A DNA stretch of 26,590 nucleotides from Bacillota bacterium (GTDB lineage Bacteria; Bacillota; Clostridia; Christensenellales; CAG-138): assembly GCA_023451115.1 (NCBI GenBank), contig JAEXFV010000102.1:1-26590 (forward strand), given 5' to 3'. Below the pieces are notes generated by a model. The model had not been told where the DNA came from. It searched no databases and saw only the letters and a list, made by a program, of their open reading frames with translations. The position numbers and the translations under genes were made by a program. This document shows, one piece after another, positions 1 through 7,245 of the stretch. The number at the start of each line of letters is the position of its first letter. The stretch's first letter is position 1.

Positions 1-50
1 GAGGGTATGAAATTGGGAATATATGTAAAATATCAGGCCCTAAGATATAC

Positions 51-78
51 AAAAACCGCCCTAATTTAGGCGGTTTTT
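51..78 (-). terminator. Rho-independent terminator of tRNA-Val
   Basis: A perfect 10-bp inverted repeat (AAAAACCGCC / GGCGGTTTTT) around an 8-nt loop. Read on the minus strand it lies 5 nt beyond the tRNA-Val CCA end and finishes in a T run, so it should terminate the tRNA transcript. Because both arms carry A/T tracts it could also stop transcription entering from the left. Confidence 0.85.
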
Positions 79-83
79 ATATT

Positions 84-160
84 TGGTGGGGATGGAGGGG
101 CTCGAACCCCCGACCTCTTCGATGTGAGCGAAGCGCTCTAACCTGCTGGGCTACATCCCC
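84..160 (-). tRNA. tRNA-Val (anticodon CAC)
   Basis: On the minus strand this folds as a full cloverleaf of 77 nt including an encoded CCA. The acceptor stem is GGGGATG/CATCCCC, the D-arm GCCC...GAGC, the anticodon stem CTTCG/CGAAG with loop CTCACAT, and the T-arm contains TTCGAGC. The central loop bases give anticodon CAC, which reads the valine codon GUG. It has its own promoter and terminator, so it is transcribed as a single tRNA unit. Confidence 0.95.
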
Positions 161-172
161 AAGTGCTTTATT

Positions 173-201
173 ATGATACCGCAAAACCGGATGCAATGCA
201 A
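173..201 (-). promoter_or_regulatory. Sigma-A-type promoter of tRNA-Val
   Basis: On the minus strand, TTGCAT (196-201) and TATCAT (173-178) are separated by 17 nt. The expected start point is about 5 nt before the mature tRNA 5' end at 160. Spacing and position fit a housekeeping promoter. Confidence 0.65.
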
Positions 202-328
202 GTATTTTTTGTTGAGGCATGCCATAGTTACTACAAACAAGGGCTTATGGAGAAAACAGCCGTTTATTTGCCTGCCTGCATACACCTTTTTGTTTGAACA
301 GCATAGGATAGCATTGGGAGGAACTTCT

Positions 329-994
329 ATGCAGTTACGTAGGCGCTCCACATCTCACCTTAAGCGCAAGCTTTCGATTGCCTGCGCAATTTTATTTATG
401 ATATTAGGCGGCGGTTGGTATCTTCTCAACGCCAATTTTCGTCCTGCATTGGAAAATATCGCCGCAACCCGGGTAGACGCCATCGCCTCAGACGCCATGT
501 ACCAAGCCGTTTTAGATCATCTTTCCAGCGACGAAGAGTATAATGAACTGGTAGAAATCCGCAGCACAGACCAAAAAGTTATTTATGCGCGGACGGATAG
601 CCAGAAGCTGAACTTACTTGCGGCTGTTTGTGCTCAGGAAGCGCAGGAGCATTTGGATCTTGCCGGCGAACAGGGCGTGGAAATCCCAATTGGCACATTA
701 ACCGGCGTTCCCTTATTAGCCGGCCATGGGCCGCATTTGCGCGTCACCTTTTATCCAGAAAACAATATTAATGGAGAAATCCACAGTGAATTTCGTTCCG
801 CAGGCATTAACCAGACATTACACCGGATTAGCATCCGGCTGGTGGCTTACATTGCAGTGGTTTTGCCTGGAAATTCCTTTACCGTTATTGCAGATGCAGA
901 AATCCCCATTGCGGAAAATATTATTGTTGGTGCTGTTCCGGAAACTTACGCCAATGTCGGGGAAAATCACGACCTGCTCAACCTGGTTCCTTAA
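329..994 (+). CDS. yunB: Sporulation protein YunB
   Basis: A 221-residue protein that matches the YunB sporulation family from memory of its layout: a basic N-terminus, one membrane anchor (about residues 12-34), then an extracytoplasmic domain ending in the conserved-looking stretch around EIPIAENIIVGAVPETYANV. In Bacillus subtilis yunB is expressed in the mother cell under SigE and is needed for normal sporulation; its chemistry is unknown. The ATG at 329 was chosen because GGGAGG lies about 7 nt upstream; the frame stays open further 5' but without a ribosome site. A CATACA box at 279-284 resembles a SigE -10, but no convincing -35 was found. The gene stands alone between tRNA-Val and the ComEC-like gene. 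Confidence 0.85.
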   Translation: MQLRRRSTSHLKRKLSIACAILFMILGGGWYLLNANFRPALENIAATRVDAIASDAMYQAVLDHLSSDEEYNELVEIRSTDQKVIYARTDSQKLNLLAAVCAQEAQEHLDLAGEQGVEIPIGTLTGVPLLAGHGPHLRVTFYPENNINGEIHSEFRSAGINQTLHRISIRLVAYIAVVLPGNSFTVIADAEIPIAENIIVGAVPETYANVGENHDLLNLVP

Positions 995-1037
995 CGAAGC
1001 CTAATGCAGACTCATTCATAGGCCGTAACCGGGGTAA

Positions 1038-1066
1038 TTGCTAACACACCGAATTTTTTGTATAAT
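1038..1066 (+). promoter_or_regulatory. Sigma-A promoter of the ComEC-like gene
   Basis: TTGCTA at 1038-1043 and a consensus TATAAT at 1061-1066 with a 17-nt spacer. The predicted start, about 1073, gives a leader of roughly 37 nt before the ATG at 1110. Confidence 0.7.
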
Positions 1067-1109
1067 ACATACTATATATAGAATGAATTATGAATTCGGA
1101 GTACAACAT

Positions 1110-2102
1110 ATGGCTACAAAATTTTCTGGCAGCAAAAAAAAGCGTTCTTTACGCAACACAGTGTCTCTCCTTCTGGTGTTGTTGTTGATCGCGGGCATCA
1201 ACTATTTTATGGGTGATCCGCTGGGTATGTTCCCTGAGGAAGCACCTGCAAACAAACCCATATTTACTGCTGCGGGGGAAACAACGAGGCCTCCCGCCAT
1301 ATCCTCTGGTTTTGCCTCTCAAGAAGGAACTTTGGAAGCTTATATTCTGGATGTTGGCCAGGGAGACAGCATATTTCTGCGTTCCCCATCTGGAAAAACC
1401 ATGCTGGTGGATGCCAGCACCAGTTCAGCATTTGACCATATTGACGCCTTTTTGCAAGAACAATCAGTGGAAAAGCTGGATGTGGTGATTGCTACGCATC
1501 CTCATGCGGATCACATTGGCGGTATGACCAAAGTCATCGAGCAATACGAAATCGGTACATTTTACATGACGGACGCCCAAACCAATACGGCAGGCTTTGA
1601 AAAAATGCTTACAGCCCTGCAGAAAAAAAATATCACCGTTAAACAGGCTGTTGCCGGCAAAAATTCGTTTGTCACCTGGGATGATGCGGTTGAAGTAGCT
1701 ATACTGTCTCCGTTTTCGGAATTTACATACGATGATTTAAACAACAGCAGCATTATTTGCCGTATCAAGTTTGGAGATACCGCAATCATGCTTACAGGGG
1801 ATGCGGAAGCCTATGCGGAAAAGATCGCTTTGGGTGAACTCTCCAGGGATTATTTTAAAGCGGATGTACTAAAGCTGGGGCACCATGGCTCCTCTTCTTC
1901 AACCTGCGCAGCTTTCCTGGAAGCAGTTGACCCGGACATCGCCATAGCGAGCCTGGGCGCTGATAATGACTACGGCCATCCCCATGAAGAAACCTTAGCT
2001 GCCCTAAAAGAAGCGGGAATTCCCTTGTATCGGACGGATGAAAGCGGGGATATTCATGTACTTCTGGACGGCAGCAAAGTTTCGGTGGAAACAACGAAAT
2101 AA
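1110..2102 (+). CDS. Membrane-anchored ComEC/Rec2-like metallo-beta-lactamase protein
   Basis: A 330-residue protein with a short basic N-terminus, one membrane segment (about residues 17-33), a Pro/Thr-rich linker and a metallo-beta-lactamase domain from about residue 74. The metal-binding HxHxDH motif is THPHADH (His130, His132, Asp134, His135). Later landmarks are LTGDAEA, LKLGHHGSS and YGHPHEE, typical of the ComEC C-terminal-like branch. The channel domain of true ComEC is absent, so this is a stand-alone extracellular hydrolase, perhaps a nuclease or phosphodiesterase; the substrate is unknown. The ATG at 1110 was chosen over an upstream in-frame ATG because a GGAG site precedes it. A sigma-A promoter lies just upstream. 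The zip gene follows after about 60 bp and may be cotranscribed. Confidence 0.85.
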   Translation: MATKFSGSKKKRSLRNTVSLLLVLLLIAGINYFMGDPLGMFPEEAPANKPIFTAAGETTRPPAISSGFASQEGTLEAYILDVGQGDSIFLRSPSGKTMLVDASTSSAFDHIDAFLQEQSVEKLDVVIATHPHADHIGGMTKVIEQYEIGTFYMTDAQTNTAGFEKMLTALQKKNITVKQAVAGKNSFVTWDDAVEVAILSPFSEFTYDDLNNSSIICRIKFGDTAIMLTGDAEAYAEKIALGELSRDYFKADVLKLGHHGSSSSTCAAFLEAVDPDIAIASLGADNDYGHPHEETLAALKEAGIPLYRTDESGDIHVLLDGSKVSVETTK

Positions 2103-2165
2103 ATTTTATTCTGCTTAATCCAACGCTTTTCTGTTTATTATTACAGCAAGGAAGGAGGGAAAGCC

Positions 2166-2942
2166 ATGTTTTTAAGCGACGGGTTGCGCGCTTTGCTGCT
2201 GGCTACCATTGCAGGGCTTTCCACCATGCTTGGTGCATTGATTGTATTGTTTGCCAAGGGAAAAAATGAAAAATTGGTGTCCATGTCCTTAGGGTTTGCC
2301 GCTGGCGTGATGATCAGCGTTACGTTTTCCGATTTATTGCCCAATGCGAACCTATCCCTTTGTGCTTATGCCGGACAGGCTTGGGGTATCATTTTAAGCA
2401 TTGTTTTTCTAGTTGCAGGCATTTTATTGGCCGCTCTGCTGGACCGCCTGGTCCCCCACCAGGAATTTGACCCTGTTGCAGGGGAAAAGCCCCATCAAGA
2501 CCTATATCGTGTTGGATTTGTTTCTATGTTAGCCATAGGGCTGCATAATTTTCCTGAAGGTATTGCTACCTTTATGGCCGGGTTTGAAGACGCAACATTG
2601 GGAATTTCTATTGCTGCAGCCATCGCAATGCACAATATTCCGGAAGGGATTACCGTTGCAATGCCGGTTTATTTCTCAACAGGCAATCGCAAAAAGGCCG
2701 TTTTTTACACGTTCCTCTCCGGAGTGGCAGAACCCATTGGCGCTGCATTAGCGTTTTTGGTGCTGCAGCCTTTCATTAACGACATTCTCATGGGCGCTAT
2801 CTTTGCGGTGGTATCCGGCATTATGTTGTATATTGCAATCGAGGAACTCATCCCCTCTTCCCGTCAATATGGCCACGACAGGCACGCGTTGATCGCCACC
2901 TTCACCGGCATATGCATTATGATGTTAACCCATATTTTATGA
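2166..2942 (+). CDS. zupT: ZIP family metal transporter, ZupT-like
   Basis: A 258-residue polytopic membrane protein of the ZIP family, which imports divalent metals such as zinc, iron or manganese into the cytoplasm. The two signature metal-binding helices are visible as HNFPEG (residues 127-132) and HNIPEG (156-161), as in bacterial ZupT, and the length is normal. About eight membrane helices can be read, with a hydrophilic loop near residues 97-113 that carries several His and Asp/Glu. The start follows a strong AAGGAGGG site. A perfect palindromic terminator follows 5 bp after the stop codon. It is probably cotranscribed with the MBL gene upstream. The exact metal preference cannot be read from the sequence. 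Confidence 0.88.
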   Translation: MFLSDGLRALLLATIAGLSTMLGALIVLFAKGKNEKLVSMSLGFAAGVMISVTFSDLLPNANLSLCAYAGQAWGIILSIVFLVAGILLAALLDRLVPHQEFDPVAGEKPHQDLYRVGFVSMLAIGLHNFPEGIATFMAGFEDATLGISIAAAIAMHNIPEGITVAMPVYFSTGNRKKAVFYTFLSGVAEPIGAALAFLVLQPFINDILMGAIFAVVSGIMLYIAIEELIPSSRQYGHDRHALIATFTGICIMMLTHIL

Positions 2943-2947
2943 TAGGA

Positions 2948-2977
2948 AAAGGCCGTTCCAGCTGGAACGGCCTTTCT
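2948..2977 (+). terminator. Rho-independent terminator after the ZIP gene
   Basis: A perfect 28-nt palindrome at 2948-2975 (AAAGGCCGTTCCA, centre GC, then its complement) ending in a short T run. It sits 5 bp after the stop codon and is symmetrical enough to act in both directions. Confidence 0.85.
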
Positions 2978-2978
2978 G

Positions 2979-3044
2979 AAATCGCGAGTTCCCTTCCCTG
3001 CGATTTGTGATTTTTATGTTGTAGCTGCCAATCCACAACATAAA
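2979..3044. repeat. Two further inverted repeats of unknown role
   Basis: Right after the ZIP terminator come two more stems: AAATCGC (2979-2985) with GCGATTT (3000-3006), and TTTATGTTGT (3013-3022) with ACAACATAAA (3035-3044), the second a perfect 10-bp stem with a 12-nt loop. Neither is followed by a clear T tract on either strand, so they are not ordinary terminators. The stretch 3045-3150 shows no gene or further structure that I recognise. Confidence 0.5.
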
Positions 3045-3152
3045 TTTCCTGATTATATTAGCCCTATACTATGTCAAATATGTCATCCCTTTGTGAAAAA
3101 AATGCAACGTTGCGGCTTTGCCTGTTTCAGCGGCGCAGCCTTGGATTTCTTT

Positions 3153-3188
3153 ACAAAAAAATCCTCCCGGCGGGGAGACCGGGAGGAT
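3153..3188 (-). terminator. Rho-independent terminator (minus strand)
   Basis: A 10-bp stem, ATCCTCCCGG with CCGGGAGGAT, around an 8-nt loop. On the minus strand it is followed directly by a run of seven T. It is a textbook intrinsic terminator and the best evidence that a short minus-strand transcript starts between here and aroE. Confidence 0.8.
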
Positions 3189-3244
3189 GCACTGGTGGTT
3201 ATTCCAGTGTGTTGGGGGGGTGTCATCAGTACTTCCTTTTGACA
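3153..3244 (-). ncRNA. Candidate small RNA with a C-rich unpaired tract
   Basis: On the minus strand a promoter-like pair (3251-3278) is followed by about 92 nt that fold into three simple stems. These are TGTCA/TGACA near the 5' end, CACTGG/CCAGTG (3190-3209), and a strong terminator stem (3161-3188) followed by seven T. Between the first and second stems lies a run of seven C (3214-3220), predicted single-stranded. No good reading frame ends before the terminator, and the nearest downstream gene is convergent, so this is not a leader of a minus-strand gene. C-rich unpaired tracts are a known feature of Gram-positive regulatory RNAs that pair with ribosome-binding sites. I do not recognise the family. 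Confidence 0.45.
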
Positions 3245-3250
3245 ATACCA

Positions 3251-3278
3251 ACTATACAATCCCCTTATGAACCACCAA
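3251..3278 (-). promoter_or_regulatory. Possible promoter of the candidate small RNA
   Basis: On the minus strand TTGGTG (3273-3278) and TATAGT (3251-3256) are separated by 16 nt. Start is expected near 3244. The match to sigma-A consensus is moderate; its weight comes mostly from the terminator about 90 nt downstream. Confidence 0.4.
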
Positions 3279-3405
3279 TGAACGCAAAGTGAACTTTTCG
3301 TGTATTCCCCAAAAACATGCAGTATTCGCCTTTTTCTATCCATATTGAGAGCATCTATGTTACACTATTAAAAACAAAAATTGCGCATAGAAAGGGTTAT
3401 TGTTT

Positions 3406-4242
3406 ATGACACGCCAGTATCTGGTCATCGGCGATCCCATTGCCCACAGCCGATCCCCGCTTATTTATAACACCCTGTTTTCCTATTATGGATTAGACGC
3501 ACGCTACTCTACCTTGCAGGTACCCGCTGGCGCCATTTCTCAAATGCTGCCCCAGCTAAGGCAGTTGGCCGGATTTAATATTACCATGCCCCATAAACGT
3601 GCCATCCTGCCTTTTTTGGCGACTATCTCCTCCGCGGCAAAGGCAGCGCAATCAGTGAATACCGTGAAAGTGGATTGTGACGGCAGTTTGCATGGCCACA
3701 GCACGGATGGCGAAGGGTTTGCCCGTGCTTTGCAAGCTGCGGGCCGCTCCTTTGCCCAATCCAACGTTGTATTGTTGGGGGCGGGCGGCGCTGCTGAAGC
3801 AGCGGCTTGGCGCGCAGTTATGGAAGCGCGCTGCCTGACCATTGCCGCCCGCAGCGTGGAAAAGGCAGCTACGCTGTGCAAACGTGTTGCATCATGCTCC
3901 CGCTGTACAGTAACACCTGCCGCCATTGACCAGCTCCCATTGGAAACATTGCAGCAATGCGATGTTTTCATCAATGCCACCCCCCAGGGCATGGTCAATC
4001 ACCCATTCTTTCCCAATCTGGACTTTTTGCATCACCTACGTCCCAGCGCAATAATATGCGATATGGTATATGAGCCAGCGCGTACCCATTTATTGCTTCA
4101 GGCAGAGCGGCTAGGGTTTCCTACCATGCCGGGGTTACCCATGTTATTATGGCAAGCCCTGATCGCTTTTGAAATTTTTACTGGAGTTCATCCGGACCAA
4201 AGTGCCTTTGCACGTGTGCAACAAGCAATATGCTCAAAATAG
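3406..4242 (+). CDS. aroE: Shikimate dehydrogenase (NADP+)
   Basis: A 278-residue AroE. It reduces 3-dehydroshikimate to shikimate with NADPH in the cytoplasmic pathway to chorismate and aromatic amino acids. Visible family motifs are GDPIAHSRSP at the N-terminus (shikimate binding), NITMPHK with the catalytic Lys, STDGEGF, the Rossmann loop LLGAGGAA, INATPQGM, CDMVYEP, and the C-terminal GLPMLLWQA. Length is normal. The ATG at 3406 was chosen: AAAGGG lies about 9 nt upstream, while the TTG two codons earlier would be too close to it. No other aro gene is near, so it is an isolated copy here. Its last 9 bp overlap the end of the convergent DUF4363 gene and no terminator separates them. Confidence 0.93.
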   Translation: MTRQYLVIGDPIAHSRSPLIYNTLFSYYGLDARYSTLQVPAGAISQMLPQLRQLAGFNITMPHKRAILPFLATISSAAKAAQSVNTVKVDCDGSLHGHSTDGEGFARALQAAGRSFAQSNVVLLGAGGAAEAAAWRAVMEARCLTIAARSVEKAATLCKRVASCSRCTVTPAAIDQLPLETLQQCDVFINATPQGMVNHPFFPNLDFLHHLRPSAIICDMVYEPARTHLLLQAERLGFPTMPGLPMLLWQALIAFEIFTGVHPDQSAFARVQQAICSK

Positions 4243-4614
4243 GGTATGGATATTAAACCGCTCGATGCTGATCAGATATCTAGCCTGCATCACCACATGT
4301 TCCATTTCCATTAAAAACTGGGCGTCATCCTCTACGCGGGCCAGCTGCAAGCAGGCCCGCAAAGAGATTTCCAGCTCCAATACATCCCGGTGGCTCAAAA
4401 ACAGCTGCAAATGCTGTTTATATGGCTGAAATAGAGCGTTCATGGCCTCTAGGTCATCTCGCACCTGCTCCCATTGCCCCATATGCGCGGCATCCATAGC
4501 CTGTTCTGCAAAATTCTCTACCTCTTCGGCCAGCGTTGCAAGATACATTCCCGGGAACAGGAACAGGAATACCAAAAAGGCAATCACCAATATGTTGAAA
4601 ATCTTTTTACCCAT
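4234..4614 (-). CDS. DUF4363 family protein
   Basis: A 126-residue protein with one N-terminal membrane helix (about residues 5-26) followed by a mostly helical, acidic extracytoplasmic part. It looks like DUF4363, a clostridial family of unknown function often found directly beside DUF421 genes. That arrangement is seen here: its ATG follows the DUF421 stop codon with no base between, behind an AAGGGAAG ribosome site inside the DUF421 end, so translation is probably coupled. Its 3' end overlaps aroE tail to tail by 9 bp. Confidence 0.75.
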   Translation of the reverse strand: MGKKIFNILVIAFLVFLFLFPGMYLATLAEEVENFAEQAMDAAHMGQWEQVRDDLEAMNALFQPYKQHLQLFLSHRDVLELEISLRACLQLARVEDDAQFLMEMEHVVMQARYLISIERFNIHTLF

Positions 4615-5343
4615 TTACTTCCCTTTTAACTTAAGCGTATATTGTTTGGGGACACCTGTTGAAATTTTTCCCTGCCTGCGCTGCGCCAAAAGCTCTCCTG
4701 TCATGGCGTTGAAGCTGGCAAAGAACACCTCTTTCGCGTCCTGAAACCCTAATGCGTTAAGCTGGCGCAGCAACCAATCCTGAGAATGCCCACATTGTTC
4801 CAGTGCACGTTGATGTATCCGGCCATCCAAAACCAGCAGGTGCACCAATGCGTCCGCGTGAGGCTTGAGTTTTAAATCCTCCATCAGGGGTTGCTGCTTG
4901 GCCCCCTTTTTCAATACACTCAGGCTGCCATCCGTTTCAATAATCGCATATTCCACTTCAGAAAGCTCAAAGACATCTTTGGCACGCAACTGCTCCAGTA
5001 AATCGTTAAGGGTATAATGGGCGCTGCGCATCACATCTTCCTGCACAACCCCTTTTGCAATCACAATGAGAGGTTTTCCGGAAAACATGCCGCGGATGCG
5101 CTCGTTTTTCAGCGAAAGCCAGGCCATAAGCTGCTGCAATAAAAATAAGGCCAATATGGGCAGGACGCCATACAGCATGGGGATGCTGGTGTCGGAAATG
5201 GGATCCCCCGCCAGTTCTGCAATCAATAAGGTGACTACCAGGTCAAAGGGTTGCAAGTCGCTTACCTGCCGCTTTCCCATCAATCGCATGACAATAAAAA
5301 CGATAATGTAGAGCATGATTGCCCGTAAAAACAGCACCAGCAT
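4615..5343 (-). CDS. DUF421 (YetF-like) membrane protein
   Basis: A 242-residue protein of the DUF421/YetF family. It has an N-terminal region with three membrane segments including the characteristic IVMRLMGKRQVSDLQPFDLV and LLIAELAG stretches. A cytoplasmic alpha/beta domain follows from about residue 90 (KPLIVIAKGVVQEDVM... ELSEVEYAIIETDGSLSVLKK). Several homologues (YetF, YdfS, YrbG in B. subtilis) are spore-associated or of unknown function; a link of YetF-type proteins to germinant signalling in Bacillus has been proposed, but nothing here proves that role. The start at 5343 has GGAGGG upstream. It lies 38 bp after carbamate kinase and abuts DUF4363, so the three probably form one operon. 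Confidence 0.85.
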   Translation of the reverse strand: MLVLFLRAIMLYIIVFIVMRLMGKRQVSDLQPFDLVVTLLIAELAGDPISDTSIPMLYGVLPILALFLLQQLMAWLSLKNERIRGMFSGKPLIVIAKGVVQEDVMRSAHYTLNDLLEQLRAKDVFELSEVEYAIIETDGSLSVLKKGAKQQPLMEDLKLKPHADALVHLLVLDGRIHQRALEQCGHSQDWLLRQLNALGFQDAKEVFFASFNAMTGELLAQRRQGKISTGVPKQYTLKLKGK

Positions 5344-5381
5344 GGATTGCCCTCCTTTTTGTAAATGCCTTATGGAATTGA

Positions 5382-6365
5382 TTAGTGCCCGCCGGTAAAT
5401 GCGGCCGTTTCTCCGCTGCCAAGGGCAGTACCCCGGCCTGCCTTAATCCGTGTGCCGCTGTGCCCTTTTAACGCTTGGGCAGCTTGTTCCAACGATGCAA
5501 TAATCGCTTCCCCGCCAAATTCCGCAAAAGCAATGGCAGCTTCCACCTTAGGCAGCATGGAGCCGGCGGCAAACTGCCCCTCCCGACAATAGCGCTGGGC
5601 CGACTCCAGGGACAGCTCGGCCACTTCCCGCTGGTTTGGCGTGCCCCAGTCCAGGCACACCCGGTCCACTGCGGTTAAAATCACAAGCTGATCTGCCTCC
5701 ACCGCTTCCGCCAGTTTCTCCGCGGCAAAATCCTTGTCTATCACAGCAGGCACGCTTACTATCCGTCCATTGCCATCCCAAGTCACCGGAACACCGCCTC
5801 CACCGCAGGCAATCACAATATTCCCCCGCTCTACCAATGTGCGGATGCTGCGGGTTTCCAATAGTTCCACCGGTTTGGGCGAGGCTACCACCCGCCGCCA
5901 GCCACGGCCTGCGTCTTCTTTAAAAATCCACCCCTTATTTTGCTCCATCATGTGTTCCGCATCTTGTTCCGTATAAAACCCGCCGATGGGTTTGGTGGGG
6001 TTTTCAAAAGCAGGGTCTTCCCGCTCTACCGCCACCTGGGTAATCAATGTTACCACAGACTTATGAATGTTTTTTTCCTTCAATTGGTTTTGCAGCTCTT
6101 TTTGTAAATGAAAACCAATGTAACCTTGGCTCATTGCTGTGCACTCGGGCAAAGGCATATAGGGTAAGTTATGGTTGATGGTACGAGCTGAATCAAACGC
6201 CAGCTGTATTTTCCCCACCTGGGGTCCGTTTCCATGGGCCAGCACCAGTTCATGCCCTTCCTCCACCAACTGGCACAGAGCGCCCGCCGCATCTTTAATC
6301 TTTTCCTGCTGCTCAGAAGGGGTGTCCCCCAACGCATTGCCACCCAACGCTACTACAATCCTCAT
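5382..6365 (-). CDS. arcC: Carbamate kinase
   Basis: A 327-residue carbamate kinase of the amino acid kinase fold. It transfers phosphate between carbamoyl phosphate and ADP, giving ATP, CO2 and ammonia at the end of arginine deiminase or purine/allantoin breakdown. Motifs seen are VVALGGNAL at the N-terminus, LAHGNGPQVG, IACGGGGVPV and VIDKDFAAEKLA near residue 212, and the closing GHSGTRI region. Length is usual. The only plausible ATG has AAGGAG about 13 nt upstream, a rather long spacing. No arginine deiminase, ornithine carbamoyltransferase or transporter is nearby. Possibly it heads a three-gene operon with DUF421 and DUF4363. A long inverted repeat lies 50 bp upstream. Confidence 0.92.
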   Translation of the reverse strand: MRIVVALGGNALGDTPSEQQEKIKDAAGALCQLVEEGHELVLAHGNGPQVGKIQLAFDSARTINHNLPYMPLPECTAMSQGYIGFHLQKELQNQLKEKNIHKSVVTLITQVAVEREDPAFENPTKPIGGFYTEQDAEHMMEQNKGWIFKEDAGRGWRRVVASPKPVELLETRSIRTLVERGNIVIACGGGGVPVTWDGNGRIVSVPAVIDKDFAAEKLAEAVEADQLVILTAVDRVCLDWGTPNQREVAELSLESAQRYCREGQFAAGSMLPKVEAAIAFAEFGGEAIIASLEQAAQALKGHSGTRIKAGRGTALGSGETAAFTGGH

Positions 6366-6415
6366 ATTCGGTCTAAAACTCCTTGCTTAGAACTTTTCTT
6401 TTACTGTCCCCGAAG

Positions 6416-6452
6416 AAACCCCGGCTTATGCGCGGCGCACAAGCCGGGGTTT
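6416..6452. repeat. Long inverted repeat between divergent arcC and amidase genes
   Basis: A 37-bp inverted repeat: arms AAACCCCGGCTT and AAGCCGGGGTTT enclose TGCGC-G-GCGCA, with only one mismatched pair (A opposite C) on each side of the inner stem. It lies between the starts of two divergent genes, where no transcript should end, and has only a three-T tail. It could be an operator, an insulator, or an RNA structure in one of the leaders. Confidence 0.7.
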
Positions 6453-6495
6453 AAGCATATAGTGGAGTATTGAACCTTTTGTTAGGAGGGAGCCT

Positions 6496-7227
6496 ATGCC
6501 CACCATCTATCTAAGCCCATCTACACAGGAAAGCAACCTCTATGTTTCAGGGGGCAGCGAGGAATATTATATGAACTTGCTGGCAGATGCGATGGAACCC
6601 TACTTACGCTCCAGCGGAATTCGATTTGTGCGTAATTCCCCGGATATGAGCGCCGCCTCTTCCATCCGCGCCTCCAACAGGGGGAACTACGACCTGCATC
6701 TGGCGCTGCACTCCAATGCCGCTCCCGAAGGACGTTATGGGCAAGTGCGCGGTTCTGACGTATATTATGCCCCCGGCAGCGTAAGCGGCCAGCGGGCAGC
6801 CCGCATTTTTGCGGAAAATTTGCGTGCCATTTACCCTGGAACGGTGCGAGCGCTTCCCACAACGTCCATCGGAGAGGTAACGCGCACCCGTGCGCCTGCA
6901 GTGTTCCTGGAGCTGGCTTATCACGACAATCCGGAGGATGCTGCCTGGATCGTGAGCAATTTGGATGAAATTGCCCGCAATTTGGTGCTGTCCCTCACAG
7001 AGTATTTTGGCATTCCATTTGTACCTCCACAACCCATACGCTCCGGCCGCGTGCGTGTAAACAGCGGTTCCCTCAACATCCGCCGCCTTCCCAGCACCAA
7101 TTCCCGCGTTGTGGCCAGTGCGCCAAACGGTGCTGCCTTAACCATTGTGGGAGAGGATGGAAACTGGTATGTGGTTGAGTACGGCAATACCACAGGCTAC
7201 GCAAACAAAGCGTATGTGCAGGTGTAA
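6496..7227 (+). CDS. N-acetylmuramoyl-L-alanine amidase with SH3b domain
   Basis: A 243-residue protein. Residues 1-175 resemble a zinc amidase (Amidase_3 fold), which cuts the bond between muramic acid and the stem peptide. They begin with the IYLSPSTQ stretch found in a clostridial subgroup, then GGSEEYYMN, LHLALHSNAAP (His ligand) and AVFLELAYHDN (catalytic Glu region). Residues about 181-243 form an SH3b domain (LNIRRLPSTNS... NWYVVEYGNTTGYANKAYVQV) expected to bind cell wall. There is no signal peptide, so it either acts inside the mother cell/forespore or leaves by another route. A strong AGGAGGG site precedes the ATG. It leads an operon with cwlJ and the gerQ-like gene, which suggests a role in spore cortex or coat. 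Confidence 0.85.
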   Translation: MPTIYLSPSTQESNLYVSGGSEEYYMNLLADAMEPYLRSSGIRFVRNSPDMSAASSIRASNRGNYDLHLALHSNAAPEGRYGQVRGSDVYYAPGSVSGQRAARIFAENLRAIYPGTVRALPTTSIGEVTRTRAPAVFLELAYHDNPEDAAWIVSNLDEIARNLVLSLTEYFGIPFVPPQPIRSGRVRVNSGSLNIRRLPSTNSRVVASAPNGAALTIVGEDGNWYVVEYGNTTGYANKAYVQV

Positions 7228-7245
7228 TCAGAAGGGAGGTAGCCA

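Noticed and set aside
173..328. N-terminal extension of yunB
   Set aside because: The frame is open, but there is no ribosome site, it overlaps the tRNA promoter, and it lacks YunB-like sequence.
3083..3343. Minus-strand 86-codon frame over the candidate small RNA
   Set aside because: It runs through a strong terminator and has poor composition; the RNA explanation fits better.
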